Below are positions 1 through 8,829 of a stretch of DNA of 34,460 nucleotides, piece by piece (position 1 is the first letter of the stretch; every line of letters starts with the position of its first letter). The notes below the pieces were generated by a model that saw only the letters and a program-made list of their open reading frames with translations, did no database searches and was not told where the DNA came from. The stretch spans positions 1 to 34,460 of the forward strand of contig JAQTZZ010000042.1 of assembly GCA_028687545.1 (NCBI GenBank). The letters run 5' to 3'. A program made the translations under genes and the position numbers. Source of the stretch: Candidatus Wallbacteria bacterium. GTDB taxonomy: Bacteria > Muiribacteriota > JAQTZZ01.

Positions 1-128
1 CGGGCGACAACATCAGCATCGAAGTAAAATTGATCACCCCGATCGCCATGGAAAAGGAACTGCGCTTCGCGATTCGCGAAGGCGGCAGGACCGTGGGCGC
101 CGGTGTCGTGGTTTCAATAGTTGAATAA
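1..128 (+). CDS. tuf: Elongation factor Tu, C-terminal end (partial)
   Basis: Only the last 41 codons are inside the window, read from base 3 to the TAA at 126-128. The residues [17 protein letters not shown] and the ending [15 protein letters not shown] are the conserved end of domain 3 of EF-Tu, the GTPase that delivers aminoacyl-tRNA to the ribosome. Its place directly before rpsJ matches the common str-S10 linkage in bacteria. The 17-base gap to rpsJ suggests co-transcription. The 5' part lies outside the window. Confidence 0.95.
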   Translation, partial: GDNISIEVKLITPIAMEKELRFAIREGGRTVGAGVVVSIVE

Positions 129-145
129 TATAAGGGGGAAGATTA

Positions 146-454
146 ATGGCAAGACAGCAGAAAATCAGAATCTACCTGAAGGCCTACGATCACAAGATCC
201 TGGACAATTCCGTGCAGAAGCTTGTGGAAGCAGTCAAGAGCAACAATGCTAAGATTGTCGGCCCGGTTCCGCTTCCGACTGAAATCAGGAAGTATTGCGT
301 CCTTAGGTCGCCTCATTCCGACAAGGACTCCAGAGAACAGTTCGAGATGAGAATTCACAAAAGATTAATTGACATCGTCGGCGACCAGAGCGCGGTTGAC
401 TCCCTGACCAGGATTGACCTGCCTTCAGGCGTTTACGTCGAGATCAAGCTGTAA
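146..454 (+). CDS. rpsJ: 30S ribosomal protein S10
   Basis: The product has 102 residues, the usual S10 length, with the conserved segment [13 protein letters not shown] in the middle and the ending [10 protein letters not shown]10 sits in the head of the 30S subunit and, as NusE, also pairs with NusB in transcription antitermination. The start ATG at 146 follows an AAGGGGGAAG ribosome binding site. It is the first gene of the S10 block and lies 11 bases before rplC. Confidence 0.97.
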   Translation: MARQQKIRIYLKAYDHKILDNSVQKLVEAVKSNNAKIVGPVPLPTEIRKYCVLRSPHSDKDSREQFEMRIHKRLIDIVGDQSAVDSLTRIDLPSGVYVEIKL

Positions 455-465
455 TTGGAGGGCAT

Positions 466-1140
466 ATGAAAGGGTTGATCGGGAAAAAAATAGGAATGAC
501 GCAGATCTTTCAGGAAAACGGCGATGTGGTCTCTGTGACCGTTGTGAATGCCGGTCCATGCACAGTGATTCAGCAGAAAGGTATGGACAAGGAAGGATAT
601 ACAGCTGTGCAGCTCGGTTTTGAAGAGCTCAAACTGAAGACGAAGGAAGTCAAGAAAGCCGGCAGCAAAGTGAAGCGGCAGGTCGTACCTACAATGCCTG
701 TAGCAGGGCATTTTAAGAAAGTCGGAGTCAAGCCGATGCGATACCTCAAGGAATTCCGCTATGAAGGTGATTTGAAGCTGGAAGCTGCGCAGGTGCTTGA
801 TGTCAGCATTTTCAATCCGAACGACATTGTGGATGTCATCGGTGTGACAAAAGGACGCGGTTATGCTGGCGGCATGCGCAGATTCGGACATCATGGAAAC
901 CGCGCTTCTCACGGCGTCAAAACCCACAGGGAATGCGGATCCATGGGAAGCAACACCTGCCCCGGCCGTGTTTACAAGGGACACCATCTCCCTGGGCAAT
1001 ACGGCAACGTAAGGGTCACTGTGAAAAATGTTAAGGTTATGAAGGTGGATAAAGAGAATCATCTTCTGATCCTGAAAGGTGCTGTACCCGGCTACAATGG
1101 CACCGTGCTCTATGTCAAAGACCCGAGCGTGAAGGTCTGA
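466..1140 (+). CDS. rplC: 50S ribosomal protein L3
   Basis: The 224-residue protein begins MKGLIGKKIGMTQIF, the standard L3 N-terminus, and carries the conserved loop RFGHHGNRASHG that reaches toward the peptidyl transferase centre. L3 is an early-assembling 23S rRNA binder. TTGGAGGGC precedes the ATG at 466. The gene lies between rpsJ and rplD as in the canonical S10 operon, with a GAGGA site just after its stop serving rplD. Confidence 0.97.
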   Translation: MKGLIGKKIGMTQIFQENGDVVSVTVVNAGPCTVIQQKGMDKEGYTAVQLGFEELKLKTKEVKKAGSKVKRQVVPTMPVAGHFKKVGVKPMRYLKEFRYEGDLKLEAAQVLDVSIFNPNDIVDVIGVTKGRGYAGGMRRFGHHGNRASHGVKTHRECGSMGSNTCPGRVYKGHHLPGQYGNVRVTVKNVKVMKVDKENHLLILKGAVPGYNGTVLYVKDPSVKV

Positions 1141-1149
1141 GGAGGAAAA

Positions 1150-1773
1150 ATGCTTAAAGTAAACGTTTACGATAAAGAAGGAAAACAGGTCGACAGCCTG
1201 GAATTGACGAATGAAATCTACGGGATGAAACCGCACAGAATAGCCCTGCATCAGGCTGTTGTTTCTTATCTTCACAACCAGAGACAGGGAAATTCCTGCA
1301 CTAAAACCAAGGGTGAAGTTTCGGGCGGTGGATGCAAACCATGGCGGCAGAAAGGCACGGGCCGTGCGAGGGTCGGAAGCATCCGATCACCGCTTTGGAG
1401 AAAAGGCGGTATCACCTTCGGACCGCGGCCGCGAGATTTTTTCATGCAGATGAACAAGAAGGTTAAGAAGCTGGCATTGGCTTCTGCACTTGCCTCCAAG
1501 GTCCAGGACCAGAACTTAGTGGTAATCGACCAATTGGATTTCGAAGCCCCGAAAACCAAAAGTGCAGTCAAGCTTCTGGTGAATGTGGCTGAACACAGGA
1601 CCGCACTCGTAATCCTGGACAATAACAATAAAAACACACAACTGTCGTTCAGAAACCTGCCCGGCATAGCAGTGCGTCAGGTCGAAAATCTGAATGTCTA
1701 TGAAATGCTCAAACACGAGAAATTCATTGTCACCAGAGAAGCGCTGAAGAAAATCGAGGAGGAATTCGTATGA
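1150..1773 (+). CDS. rplD: 50S ribosomal protein L4
   Basis: The 207-residue protein has the long basic loop GTGRARVGSIRSPLWRKGG at about residues 76-94, which in known ribosomes lines the nascent-chain exit tunnel. In Escherichia coli L4 also represses its own operon; nothing in this sequence shows whether that holds here. Its stop codon overlaps the start of rplW (ATGATG across 1770-1775), which implies translational coupling. The GAGGAGGAA ribosome binding site for rplW lies inside the end of rplD. Confidence 0.97.
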   Translation: MLKVNVYDKEGKQVDSLELTNEIYGMKPHRIALHQAVVSYLHNQRQGNSCTKTKGEVSGGGCKPWRQKGTGRARVGSIRSPLWRKGGITFGPRPRDFFMQMNKKVKKLALASALASKVQDQNLVVIDQLDFEAPKTKSAVKLLVNVAEHRTALVILDNNNKNTQLSFRNLPGIAVRQVENLNVYEMLKHEKFIVTREALKKIEEEFV

Positions 1774-2057
1774 TGGAATCCCGAGATATCCTGCTGGAAC
1801 CGATCATGAGCGAGAAGAGCGTCCAGGGAATGGAAGAACAGCATTACAGCTTTATCGTCCATCCCAGCGCCAACAAAATCCAGATCCGCAAAGCGGTGGA
1901 ACAGCTCTTCAAGGTACATGTGGTCTCGGTCCGGACACAGAATTATGAAGGCAAACCCAAACGGCTGGGCAGATTTGAAGGAAAACGGCCGGATTTTAAA
2001 AAAGCTATCGTGACCATCAAAACCGGGGAAAACATCCCCATGTTTGAAGGCGTATAA
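1770..2057 (+). CDS. rplW: 50S ribosomal protein L23
   Basis: The product has 95 residues and starts MMESRDILLEPIMSEKS, followed by the family pattern of an RNA-binding beta sheet with the PKRLGRFEGKRPDFKKAIV segment. L23 sits at the tunnel exit and docks trigger factor and SRP. Two ATGs (1770 and 1773) are adjacent; either may start translation, and both overlap or abut the rplD stop. The spacing from GAGGAGGAATTC slightly favours the second. Confidence 0.95.
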   Translation: MMESRDILLEPIMSEKSVQGMEEQHYSFIVHPSANKIQIRKAVEQLFKVHVVSVRTQNYEGKPKRLGRFEGKRPDFKKAIVTIKTGENIPMFEGV

Positions 2058-2070
2058 CTGAGGAGGAAAT

Positions 2071-2898
2071 ATGGGAATTAAAGGATTTAAACCAATCACT
2101 CCGGGCCGCCGATTCATGACGATTTCCACCTTTGAGGAAATAGACAAGCTCAGTCCGGAAAAAAAACTGACACACGGCAGGAAAGAACCGGCCGGCAGGA
2201 ACAACCTGGGACGTGTCACAGTCAGGCACCAGGGTGCAGGCCATAAAAAGCGCTACCGGGAAATTGATTTTCTGAGGGATAAATATGGAGTTCCTGCAGT
2301 TGTACTTGGAATTGAGTATGATCCGAATCGCTCCGCCAACATCGCGCTTTTGCAGTACCATGACGGCGAGAAACGTTACATCATCGCCCCCAAAGATCTG
2401 AGGACAGGTGACAAAGTTCTTTCATCCAAGGATGAAGTTGAAGTGTCGATAGGGAATGCCTGTCCAGTTTCCAAAGTACCGATCGGGACGATTGTCCACA
2501 ATGTTGAACTTAAACCCGGCAAGGGCGGCCAGATTGCCCGTTCAGCCGGTTCCAGCGCCCAGATCGTCGGCACTGAGGGCAACTATTTCCATGTCAAGCT
2601 GCAGTCCGGTGAAATCAGGGCAATCCGCAAGGAATGCATGGTGACAATCGGGCAGGTCGGAAATATTGACCATTCCAACCAGACTATCGGTAAAGCCGGA
2701 CGCACCAGATGGCTTGGTATCAGACCCACGGTCCGCGGATGCACCATGAACCCATGCGACCACCCCCATGGCGGCGGTGAAGGACGTTCAAACTCCCACC
2801 GTCATCCGACTTCTCCCTGGGGACAGCCCGCCAAGGGTTACAAGACACGGAAAAACACCCAGTCCGATAAATACATCATTTCCCAGCGGAAACGGTAA
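2071..2898 (+). CDS. rplB: 50S ribosomal protein L2
   Basis: This 275-residue protein has the usual L2 length. It carries the conserved C-terminal motif [20 protein letters not shown], which includes the histidine region near the peptidyl transferase centre, and the central [12 protein letters not shown] segment. L2 is a primary 23S rRNA binder required for subunit association. AGGAGGAAAT precedes the ATG at 2071. Order rplW-rplB-rpsS is canonical. Confidence 0.97.
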   Translation: MGIKGFKPITPGRRFMTISTFEEIDKLSPEKKLTHGRKEPAGRNNLGRVTVRHQGAGHKKRYREIDFLRDKYGVPAVVLGIEYDPNRSANIALLQYHDGEKRYIIAPKDLRTGDKVLSSKDEVEVSIGNACPVSKVPIGTIVHNVELKPGKGGQIARSAGSSAQIVGTEGNYFHVKLQSGEIRAIRKECMVTIGQVGNIDHSNQTIGKAGRTRWLGIRPTVRGCTMNPCDHPHGGGEGRSNSHRHPTSPWGQPAKGYKTRKNTQSDKYIISQRKR

Positions 2899-2911
2899 AG
2901 GAGGACCCCGC

Positions 2912-3196
2912 ATGAGCAGATCGCTGAAAAAAGGACCTTACATACTCCCGGCCCTCGTGAAGAAAGTCAACGAGATGAACGCCAAGGGAGACAAAAAGCC
3001 GATCAAGACCTGGTCCAGGGCATCTCAGATCTCGCCGGAGATGGTTGGACACACGATCGCAGTTTACAACGGAAAGAAGCATATTCCCATCTACATAACG
3101 GAAAACATGGTCGGGCACAGGCTTGGAGAGTTCGCTCCCACCAGATTTTTCAAAGGCCATGGGAACAAGACAGAACGAACCATCGCACTGAAGTGA
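2912..3196 (+). CDS. rpsS: 30S ribosomal protein S19
   Basis: The reading frame is open from 2768, inside rplB, but the real start is the ATG at 2912: it follows AAAGGAGGACC and gives a 94-residue protein beginning [11 protein letters not shown], exactly the S19 N-terminus. The motif [11 protein letters not shown] near the C-terminus is conserved. S19 binds 16S rRNA in the 30S head with S13. The 13-base gap to rplB and 7-base gap to rplV show tight operon packing. Confidence 0.96.
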   Translation: MSRSLKKGPYILPALVKKVNEMNAKGDKKPIKTWSRASQISPEMVGHTIAVYNGKKHIPIYITENMVGHRLGEFAPTRFFKGHGNKTERTIALK

Positions 3197-3203
3197 GGAG
3201 GAC

Positions 3204-3770
3204 ATGATGGAGGAGAGAAAAGAATCCAGAGCGTGTGTAAAGTCGGTGAGGATCACTCCCAGAAAGATGCGCCTCACTGCAGATTTGATCCGTGGCAAGG
3301 ACGTGGAATCAGCCTTTAAAATTCTGAAATATACGCCTAGGAAGGCAGCCAGAATCTTGAAGAAACTGCTGAAAAGTGCAGTAGCAAACGCCGAAAATAA
3401 CCACGGCATGGATGTCGACAGGCTGTATGTCGACAATATCCAGGTAGGACAGGGGGCGACATGGAAGAGAGTTCTTTCACGGTCCATGGGACGCGCCAAT
3501 CCAATTCTGAAGCGCACTTCGCATACAACTGTAGTCCTGCGGGAACTTGATGAAAAAGTGACGAAGGCTGAGGCTCCGAATGAATCAGGGAAAAAGACAG
3601 AAAAAGGCGAGAAGTCAGCAGCAAAAGCCGTGAAAAAGACCACTGTCAAGAAACCAGCCACTAAGAAACCGGCGGCCCAAAAACCGGCAATCAAGAAAAC
3701 ACCTAAGGCTGCGGCCAAGAAATCCACAAATTCTCCCAGAAAGGAGGCAACCAGTGGGACAGAAAGTTAA
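3204..3770 (+). CDS. rplV: 50S ribosomal protein L22 with long basic C-terminal tail
   Basis: Residues 1-115 are a complete L22, with RITPRKMRLTADLIRGK near the start and the exit-tunnel hairpin segment KRVLSRSMGRANPILKR. L22 usually has about 110-120 residues; this one has 188. The extra 70 or so residues are rich in Lys, Ala and Pro, with repeats such as KKPATKKPAAQKPAIKK, and look disordered. The last 17 bases overlap rpsC, and the tail codons contain the rpsC ribosome binding site AAGGAGG at 3741-3747. Start is ATG 3204 or 3207; the second is better spaced from GAGGAGGA. Confidence 0.95.
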   Translation: MMEERKESRACVKSVRITPRKMRLTADLIRGKDVESAFKILKYTPRKAARILKKLLKSAVANAENNHGMDVDRLYVDNIQVGQGATWKRVLSRSMGRANPILKRTSHTTVVLRELDEKVTKAEAPNESGKKTEKGEKSAAKAVKKTTVKKPATKKPAAQKPAIKKTPKAAAKKSTNSPRKEATSGTES

Positions 3771-4434
3771 TCCTATCGGAATGCGATTGGGCATAAACCG
3801 GGACTGGAATTCCAGATGGTTCGGAACCAGGAAGCAGTTCGCCGGCTGGCTGCATGAGGATCTGAAGATCCGCAAGTACATCATGGGTAAAGTACCGAAT
3901 GGCGATATCAGCAAAATTCAGATCGAAAGGCCGTCGGAACAAAGAATCAAAGTGACCATCTCAAGCTCCAAAGTCGGAATTGTGATCGGCAAGAGCGGCA
4001 AGGAAGTCACTGAGATGAAAAAGAAACTGCAGGAACTTATTAACCGTGAGGTTTTTATAAATATCCGCGAAGTCAAGGAACCACTCAAAGAAGCTACACT
4101 GGTGGCAGAATCCATTGCCGCTCAGCTGGAGCGGAGGGTTTCCTTTAGAAGAGCCATGAAGAAAATGCTGGAACGGGCCAGCGAGATTGGAATTCCAGGC
4201 ATGAAGATAATGGTCAGCGGTCGTCTTGGCGGAGCAGAAATTGCCCGCAGGGAATGGTACCTGCATGGTCGGGTACCGCTTCACACTCTGAAGGCTGATG
4301 TGGATTTCGCCCTTGCCAAGGCCGTCACAAAATATGGAGTGATCGGTGTGAAAGTGTGGGTATACCGCGGTGACATCGAGAGTTCGGATCAAGCTGACAG
4401 CAATCTCGGCGAAGAAATGATAGCCGCTGAATAA
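3754..4434 (+). CDS. rpsC: 30S ribosomal protein S3
   Basis: The protein has 226 residues and starts with GTG at 3754 (MGQKVNPIGMRLG, the invariant S3 N-terminus), supported by AAGGAGG seven bases upstream. The type II KH domain is visible with GKSG as the GXXG loop at residues 79-82. S3 sits at the mRNA entry and contributes to ribosomal helicase activity. The gene overlaps the end of rplV by 17 bases in another frame, so their translation is probably coupled. Confidence 0.97.
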   Translation: MGQKVNPIGMRLGINRDWNSRWFGTRKQFAGWLHEDLKIRKYIMGKVPNGDISKIQIERPSEQRIKVTISSSKVGIVIGKSGKEVTEMKKKLQELINREVFINIREVKEPLKEATLVAESIAAQLERRVSFRRAMKKMLERASEIGIPGMKIMVSGRLGGAEIARREWYLHGRVPLHTLKADVDFALAKAVTKYGVIGVKVWVYRGDIESSDQADSNLGEEMIAAE

Positions 4435-4449
4435 GCAGAGGAGGAAATT

Positions 4450-4863
4450 ATGTTGATGCCAAAAAGAGTAAAATATAGAAGAGTTCAGCGGGGTACCATG
4501 AAAGGTGTAGCCAACCGGGGGAACGAGGTCGTTTACGGAGCATTCGGAATCTCCGCTCTGGAACCCTCCTGGATCACCAGCCGCCAGATTGAGGCAGCCC
4601 GTGTGGCGATCAACCGCGCCATGAAAAAACACGGCAAGATGTGGATCAGGATTTTCCCCCATAAATCGGTAACTAAGAAACCAGCTGAAACGCGTATGGG
4701 GAACGGCAAGGGTTCTCCGGAATTCTGGGTGGCAGTGGTCAAACCCGGAAAAATCCTCTTCGAAGTGGACGGATGCGATGAGCGAGAAGCCAAAGAAGCT
4801 TTCCGGCTGGCTTCTCACAAGCTGCCCATTAAGACCAAATTCGTGGCCAAAGAAGAGCATTAA
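4450..4863 (+). CDS. rplP: 50S ribosomal protein L16
   Basis: The 137-residue protein starts [15 protein letters not shown] and carries [14 protein letters not shown] and [12 protein letters not shown], all hallmark L16 segments. L16 organises the A-site region of the 50S subunit. AGAGGAGGAAATT precedes the ATG at 4450. It lies between rpsC and rpmC as expected. Confidence 0.97.
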   Translation: MLMPKRVKYRRVQRGTMKGVANRGNEVVYGAFGISALEPSWITSRQIEAARVAINRAMKKHGKMWIRIFPHKSVTKKPAETRMGNGKGSPEFWVAVVKPGKILFEVDGCDEREAKEAFRLASHKLPIKTKFVAKEEH

Positions 4864-4881
4864 GACAGGGGGAATGAAAAA

Positions 4882-5097
4882 ATGAAGGGAAATGTTTTAA
4901 AGGAACTTACTTTCGATGAACTTAAGCAGAAATACAGCGATTTCAAGGAAGAGCTGTTCAACCTCAAGTTTCAAAGGGTAATGGGACAACTCGAAAACAA
5001 CATGCGGATCAGAGCAGTGAGAAAAGACATTGCCAGAGTCCTCACCCTGATGACCCAGAAGGAGAATACCAAGTCGGCGAAGGAGGCTAAGGCATGA
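4882..5097 (+). CDS. rpmC: 50S ribosomal protein L29
   Basis: A 71-residue, mostly helical protein with the family signature LKFQRVMGQLENNMRIRAVRK (split here as LKFQRVMGQLE and IRAVRKDIAR). L29 lies beside L23 at the tunnel exit. The last four bases overlap the start of rpsQ (ATGA at 5094-5097), so translation is likely coupled. The N-terminus MKGNVLKELTFDELKQK fits the family. Confidence 0.94.
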   Translation: MKGNVLKELTFDELKQKYSDFKEELFNLKFQRVMGQLENNMRIRAVRKDIARVLTLMTQKENTKSAKEAKA

Positions 5098-5357
5098 GCG
5101 AGACGACACGCAATATTAGAAAGACCAGGGTGGGGAAGGTCTTATCACGCAAGATGGAAAAGACTTGCGTAGTGGTTGTGGAGCGATCCTATCAGCACAC
5201 TCTTTACAAGAAAACCTTGCGCACTACCAAGAAGTACAAGGTTCATGATGAGAAGAACGAAACCAACCCCGGCGACAAAGTCCTGATTATGGAAACCAGG
5301 CCTCTGAGCAGGGAAAAGCGCTGGCGTCTTGTTAAGATCCTGGAAGCGGCCCGGTAG
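5094..5357 (+). CDS. rpsQ: 30S ribosomal protein S17
   Basis: The 87-residue OB-fold protein has the conserved segments [17 protein letters not shown] and [20 protein letters not shown] (the last quoted at 20 residues). S17 is a primary 16S rRNA binder. It overlaps rpmC by ATGA, with the ribosome binding site AAGGAGG inside rpmC. Length and order are normal. Confidence 0.95.
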   Translation: MSETTRNIRKTRVGKVLSRKMEKTCVVVVERSYQHTLYKKTLRTTKKYKVHDEKNETNPGDKVLIMETRPLSREKRWRLVKILEAAR

Positions 5358-5367
5358 AGGAGGGACA

Positions 5368-5736
5368 ATGGTACAGCATAGAACAATGTTGAAAGTGGCT
5401 GATAACAGCGGAGCTAAAAAGCTCCAGTGCATTCACGTTTACGGCGGCAGCGGCAAGAAAATAGCCCGGATCGGAGATGTCATCTGCGCCACGGTCAAAG
5501 AAGCTGTTCCGGACGGGAATGTGAAGAAGAGCCAGGTGGTGAAAGCCGTTGTGGTTCGGACCAGAGGAAAGCTCAGGAGAACCGACGGTTCCTATATCCG
5601 TTTTGACGACAACGCAGCCGTGATCATAGATGAAGCCAACAATCCTAAAGGAACCCGCATTTTTGGCCCCATCGCCAGAGAACTGCGGGAGAGGGATTTC
5701 ATGAAAATTATTTCCCTGGCTCCTGAAGTGGTCTGA
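5368..5736 (+). CDS. rplN: 50S ribosomal protein L14
   Basis: The frame is open from 5329, but the ATG at 5368 is the real start: it follows AGAGGAGGGAC and gives the 122-residue length typical of L14, beginning [17 protein letters not shown]. The ending [20 protein letters not shown] is conserved. L14 forms part of the subunit interface and the binding site of the silencing factor RsfS. It starts 10 bases after rpsQ ends. Confidence 0.96.
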   Translation: MVQHRTMLKVADNSGAKKLQCIHVYGGSGKKIARIGDVICATVKEAVPDGNVKKSQVVKAVVVRTRGKLRRTDGSYIRFDDNAAVIIDEANNPKGTRIFGPIARELRERDFMKIISLAPEVV

Positions 5737-5747
5737 AGGAGGAAGAG

Positions 5748-6080
5748 ATGGAAAACAAAACCAAAGTTAGAATCAGGAAAGACGACATGGTGATGGTGCA
5801 GACCGGCAAGGACAAGGGAAAGATTGGAAAAGTTCTGTCAGTCTTGCAGAATGAAAACAAAGTAATAGTGACGGGCGTGAACATGGTGAAGCGCCATCAG
5901 AAAGCTAATAAACAGCACCGTCACGGAGGAATCATCGAGAAAGAAGGACCGATTTTTTTAGCGAAAGTAATGCTGGTTTGTCCAAAGTGCAACCTGCCAA
6001 CCAAGATCGGGCACAAGTTGGTGAACGAAGTGAAAGTCCGCATTTGCAAAAAGTGCGAAGAAATCGTGGATAACGTCTAA
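5748..6080 (+). CDS. rplX: 50S ribosomal protein L24, zinc-motif type
   Basis: The 110-residue protein has a KOW motif at about residues 15-30 (VMVQTGKDKGKIGKVL), the RNA-binding signature of L24, which initiates 50S assembly. The C-terminal half contains two Cys pairs (C78/C81 and C100/C103) that can hold a zinc ion, as in many non-proteobacterial L24 proteins. The ribosome binding site is AAGGAGGAAG. Order rplN-rplX-rplE is canonical for the spc block. Confidence 0.95.
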   Translation: MENKTKVRIRKDDMVMVQTGKDKGKIGKVLSVLQNENKVIVTGVNMVKRHQKANKQHRHGGIIEKEGPIFLAKVMLVCPKCNLPTKIGHKLVNEVKVRICKKCEEIVDNV

Positions 6081-6090
6081 GAGGTAAGAT

Positions 6091-6633
6091 ATGACCAGAT
6101 TAATGAAACTTTACAGGGAAAAAGTAGTCAGTGAAATGATGAAAAGCAGGAGCTACAAGAATGTGATGCAGGTTCCCAAGATCCAGAAGGTCGTTCTGAA
6201 CATGGGAATCGGCGAAGCCAAGACTAATCCTAAGATCGTCGACGGCGCTATGAATGACCTGAAGGCCATCGCCGGTCAGAAACCGCAGCTCCGGAAAGCC
6301 AAGAAGTCCATCTCGAACTTCAAGTTGCGCGCAGGTATGACAGTCGGTGTAAAGGTCACTCTGCGAGGCGACAGGATGTACTACTTCCTGGATAAACTCT
6401 TCAACATCGTGCTTCCACGCGTGAGAGACTTCCGTGGCGTGTCACGGAAGTCTTTTGACGGCCGCGGCAGTTACACTTTCGGCGTCAAGGAACAGATCGT
6501 GTTCCCTGAAATCGACTACGATAAAATCGACCAGATCAGGGGAATGGATGTATCCATCGTGACAACCGCCGGGACTGATGACGAGTCTCTGGAACTGCTG
6601 GAACGCATGGGAATGCCTTTTACAAAAAAATAG
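6091..6633 (+). CDS. rplE: 50S ribosomal protein L5
   Basis: The 180-residue protein contains [36 protein letters not shown] and RVRDFRGVS, all standard for L5, which binds 5S rRNA and contacts the P-site tRNA. Its ribosome binding site AAGAGGTAAG is weaker than that of its neighbours. It lies 10 bases after rplX and 13 before rpsZ. Confidence 0.96.
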   Translation: MTRLMKLYREKVVSEMMKSRSYKNVMQVPKIQKVVLNMGIGEAKTNPKIVDGAMNDLKAIAGQKPQLRKAKKSISNFKLRAGMTVGVKVTLRGDRMYYFLDKLFNIVLPRVRDFRGVSRKSFDGRGSYTFGVKEQIVFPEIDYDKIDQIRGMDVSIVTTAGTDDESLELLERMGMPFTKK

Positions 6634-6646
6634 GGAGGAATGAGGA

Positions 6647-6832
6647 ATGGCCAGGAAAACGTTTTTCGAAAAGCAGAAAAGGACACCTAAGTTTTCTACC
6701 AGGTGGAGAAACCGCTGCCTGATTTGCGGGCGTCCCAGAGGTTTCATCGGTGATTTCCAGATGTGCCGGCTCTGCTTCAGGGGCCTCGCCTCAAAAGGCG
6801 AAATTCCCGGAATCATCAAATCCAGCTGGTAA
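6647..6832 (+). CDS. rpsZ: 30S ribosomal protein S14, zinc (type Z)
   Basis: At 61 residues this is the short, zinc-binding form of S14, with Cys pairs C24/C27 (CLICG) and C40/C43 (CRLC). The longer zinc-free paralogue seen under zinc limitation in some bacteria is not in the window. S14 assembles in the 30S head near S3 and S10. GGGAGGAATGAGGA precedes the ATG at 6647. Confidence 0.95.
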   Translation: MARKTFFEKQKRTPKFSTRWRNRCLICGRPRGFIGDFQMCRLCFRGLASKGEIPGIIKSSW

Positions 6833-6853
6833 AAACAAGGGAGGAATGACAAA

Positions 6854-7249
6854 ATGATGACAGATCCTATTGCCGATATGCTGACTCGAATCCGCAACGC
6901 CGGCTCCACCAACAAGGACGCGGCCGATGTACCCGCCTCCAAGGTGAAGCTGGAGATTGCCCGACTTCTCAAGGAAGAAGGGTACATAAAGGATTACAAG
7001 TACATCAAGCAGAGCTCCAAGGGTGTGATCCGGATTTACCTGAAATACACGAAAGAAAAGGAGCTTGCGATCAAAGGAATCAGACGCATCAGCCACAGCG
7101 GCAGAAGAGTTTACGCGGGTAAAGATGAGATACCCAGGGTGCTCGGCGGACTCGGCGTGGCGATTATATCCACTTCAAAGGGCATCATGACTTCCAGGCA
7201 ATCCCTCCAGGAAGGGGTTGGCGGGGAAGTCATCTGTTATGTGTGGTAA
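6854..7249 (+). CDS. rpsH: 30S ribosomal protein S8
   Basis: The 131-residue protein begins [17 protein letters not shown] and ends with GGEVICYVW, both diagnostic of S8. S8 is a primary 16S rRNA binder and in Escherichia coli the translational repressor of the spc operon; no matching operator was recognised here. Two adjacent ATGs (6854, 6857) follow GGGAGGAATGAC. Confidence 0.96.
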   Translation: MMTDPIADMLTRIRNAGSTNKDAADVPASKVKLEIARLLKEEGYIKDYKYIKQSSKGVIRIYLKYTKEKELAIKGIRRISHSGRRVYAGKDEIPRVLGGLGVAIISTSKGIMTSRQSLQEGVGGEVICYVW

Positions 7250-7261
7250 GGAGGAGGAACA

Positions 7262-7801
7262 ATGTCTAGAGTAGGAAAGAAACCAATCAATATTCCCAAG
7301 GGTGTGACAGTAACCCATGACCCTAAGAAACAGTCCATGAAGGCTAAGGGTCCCAAGGGTGAAAACGAAATGACCTACCATCCGTTGATGGAAGTGACCA
7401 TCGACAAAGAGACGATTCACGTGAAAAGGCCTGATGATTTGAAAGTAAACAAATCCCTTCATGGAATGACCCAGCGGATGATTGAAAACCTGATCATAGG
7501 GGTTACAAGCGGTTTTGAAAAAAAATTGATAATCAACGGCATAGGATTTAAGGCCGATGTCAAGGGTACAGACCTGGTCCTGAGCCTGGGATTTTCCCAT
7601 CCTGTGGAAATGAAGATGCCCAAAGGAGTAAACGCCAAAGCCGAGAAAGGCATGGTCACTCTCACCGGCATTGATAAAGAAGTGCTGGGACAGTTCGCTG
7701 CAGATGTGAGGGCTAAGAAGCCCACTGAACCATACAAGGGTTCAGGTATCAGATATGAAAACGAGAGAGTCAGGAAGAAGGCCGGTAAAAAGGCTGCCTA
7801 A
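7262..7801 (+). CDS. rplF: 50S ribosomal protein L6
   Basis: The 179-residue protein starts [15 protein letters not shown] and ends with the conserved [21 protein letters not shown] (20 residues or fewer quoted as [17 protein letters not shown]). L6 lies near the sarcin-ricin loop and factor-binding site. Its two repeated domains are visible by length. The ribosome binding site is AAGGAGGAGGAAC. Confidence 0.96.
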   Translation: MSRVGKKPINIPKGVTVTHDPKKQSMKAKGPKGENEMTYHPLMEVTIDKETIHVKRPDDLKVNKSLHGMTQRMIENLIIGVTSGFEKKLIINGIGFKADVKGTDLVLSLGFSHPVEMKMPKGVNAKAEKGMVTLTGIDKEVLGQFAADVRAKKPTEPYKGSGIRYENERVRKKAGKKAA

Positions 7802-7824
7802 TCAATCAGGAAAGAGGTACTGCA

Positions 7825-8187
7825 ATGAAGAAGGATAAAGTTGCCAAGAGGACCGACCGTCACAACAGGATCAGATTGAAAGTTTCAGGAACGGCTGAAA
7901 AACCCAGGCTGTCGGTGTTCAAATCCACCAAGCACATCTCAGTTCAGATTATTGATGATACTAAGGGAGCGACGCTTGTAGCCGTATCGACTCTGGAAAA
8001 AGAAGTCAAGGATAATCTGAAACATGGCGGAAATATCAAAGCTGCCGAAATTGTGGGCGCTCTGATAGCCAAACGTGCCAAGGAAAAGAACATCGAGACA
8101 GTTGTCTTTGACAGAGGCGGATTCAGATATCATGGCTGCGTAAAAGCCATTGCTGAAAAAGCCCGTGAGAATGGACTGAAATTTTAG
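7825..8187 (+). CDS. rplR: 50S ribosomal protein L18
   Basis: This 120-residue basic protein has the L18 pattern [22 protein letters not shown]-like N-terminus (here [19 protein letters not shown]) and the ending [21 protein letters not shown]18 binds 5S rRNA with L5. It is followed by the longest gap inside the spc block (118 bases), which holds three hairpins before rpsE. Confidence 0.95.
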   Translation: MKKDKVAKRTDRHNRIRLKVSGTAEKPRLSVFKSTKHISVQIIDDTKGATLVAVSTLEKEVKDNLKHGGNIKAAEIVGALIAKRAKEKNIETVVFDRGGFRYHGCVKAIAEKARENGLKF

Positions 8188-8277
8188 AAGCTGTTAAATA
8201 TGAGCGCAGCGAATATTTTACAGCTTCTTATCCCCGGAGCACAGCAAAGGGGATTAGTGTCCCAGTTATATAGGGAC
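8188..8277 (+). promoter_or_regulatory. Three consecutive hairpins in the rplR-rpsE gap
   Basis: Directly after the rplR stop, three inverted repeats can be read. The first pairs 8188-8201 with 8213-8226 (14 pairs with one mismatch) around a GAGCGCAGCGA loop. The second pairs ATCCCC (8230-8235) with GGGGAT (8249-8254). The third pairs GTCCC (8259-8263) with GGGAC (8273-8277). Other gaps in this operon are near 10-25 bases, so the insertion is conspicuous. It may be a repeat element or an RNA structure controlling rpsE or downstream mRNA; function is unknown. Confidence 0.6.
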
Positions 8278-8305
8278 CGAGATTGAGAACAGTTTAGGAG
8301 GATAC

Positions 8306-8818
8306 TTGAATATCCAGGATACCAGAGGAAATGAAAACGAACTTAAAGAACGCGTGATCTATGTAAATCGCGTTTGCAAGGTTGTCAAGGGCGGTAAGCG
8401 ATTCTCTTTCAGTGTACTGGCCGTTGTCGGCGATTCGCACGGCAAAGTAGGATATGGACTTGGAAATGCCAAGGAAGTACCTGAAGCGATGAGAAAAGCC
8501 GTGGAAAGAGCCAAGCGCGAAATGATTGTATTTCCGATGATCAAGGGTACGATCCCGCACGAAATTCTAGGAAGATACGGCTCCGGTAAAGTGCTCCTGA
8601 AGCCGGCAGTCCCTGGAACAGGAGTCATCGCCGGCGGAGCTGTGCGCGCCATCGCCGAACTTGGCGGGATTACTGATGTATTGTCCAAATGCATCGGTTC
8701 CAGAACCAAGATCAATGTGGTCAAGGCTACTTTTGAAGGATTGAAAGCATTGCGCTGTGCTGATACAATAGCCAAGGGCCGCGGAAAGACATCCAAAGAA
8801 ATACTCGGAACGACATAA
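8306..8818 (+). CDS. rpsE: 30S ribosomal protein S5 (TTG start)
   Basis: The 170-residue protein contains [21 protein letters not shown] and [18 protein letters not shown], the S5 double-stranded-RNA-binding-like domain and the fidelity-related region. Only TTG at 8306 can start it near the correct place; TTTAGGAGG ends four bases upstream, and no ATG or GTG lies in frame before the conserved region. S5 acts in decoding accuracy and mRNA entry. The rare start codon and the preceding hairpin cluster may lower or tune its translation; this is inference. Confidence 0.95.
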   Translation: MNIQDTRGNENELKERVIYVNRVCKVVKGGKRFSFSVLAVVGDSHGKVGYGLGNAKEVPEAMRKAVERAKREMIVFPMIKGTIPHEILGRYGSGKVLLKPAVPGTGVIAGGAVRAIAELGGITDVLSKCIGSRTKINVVKATFEGLKALRCADTIAKGRGKTSKEILGTT

Positions 8819-8829
8819 TTGGAGGAATA

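Noticed and set aside
433-1275. 280-codon open frame on the - strand
   Set aside because: It lies opposite rplC, a certain gene, has no ribosome binding site and no recognisable protein features.
2876-3727. 283-codon open frame on the - strand rich in Phe and Ala
   Set aside because: It is the complement of rplV and its Lys/Ala tail; the repeats of the tail give the hydrophobic-looking sequence.
3961-4860. 299-codon open frame on the - strand
   Set aside because: It lies opposite rpsC and rplP, both certain, with no supporting features.
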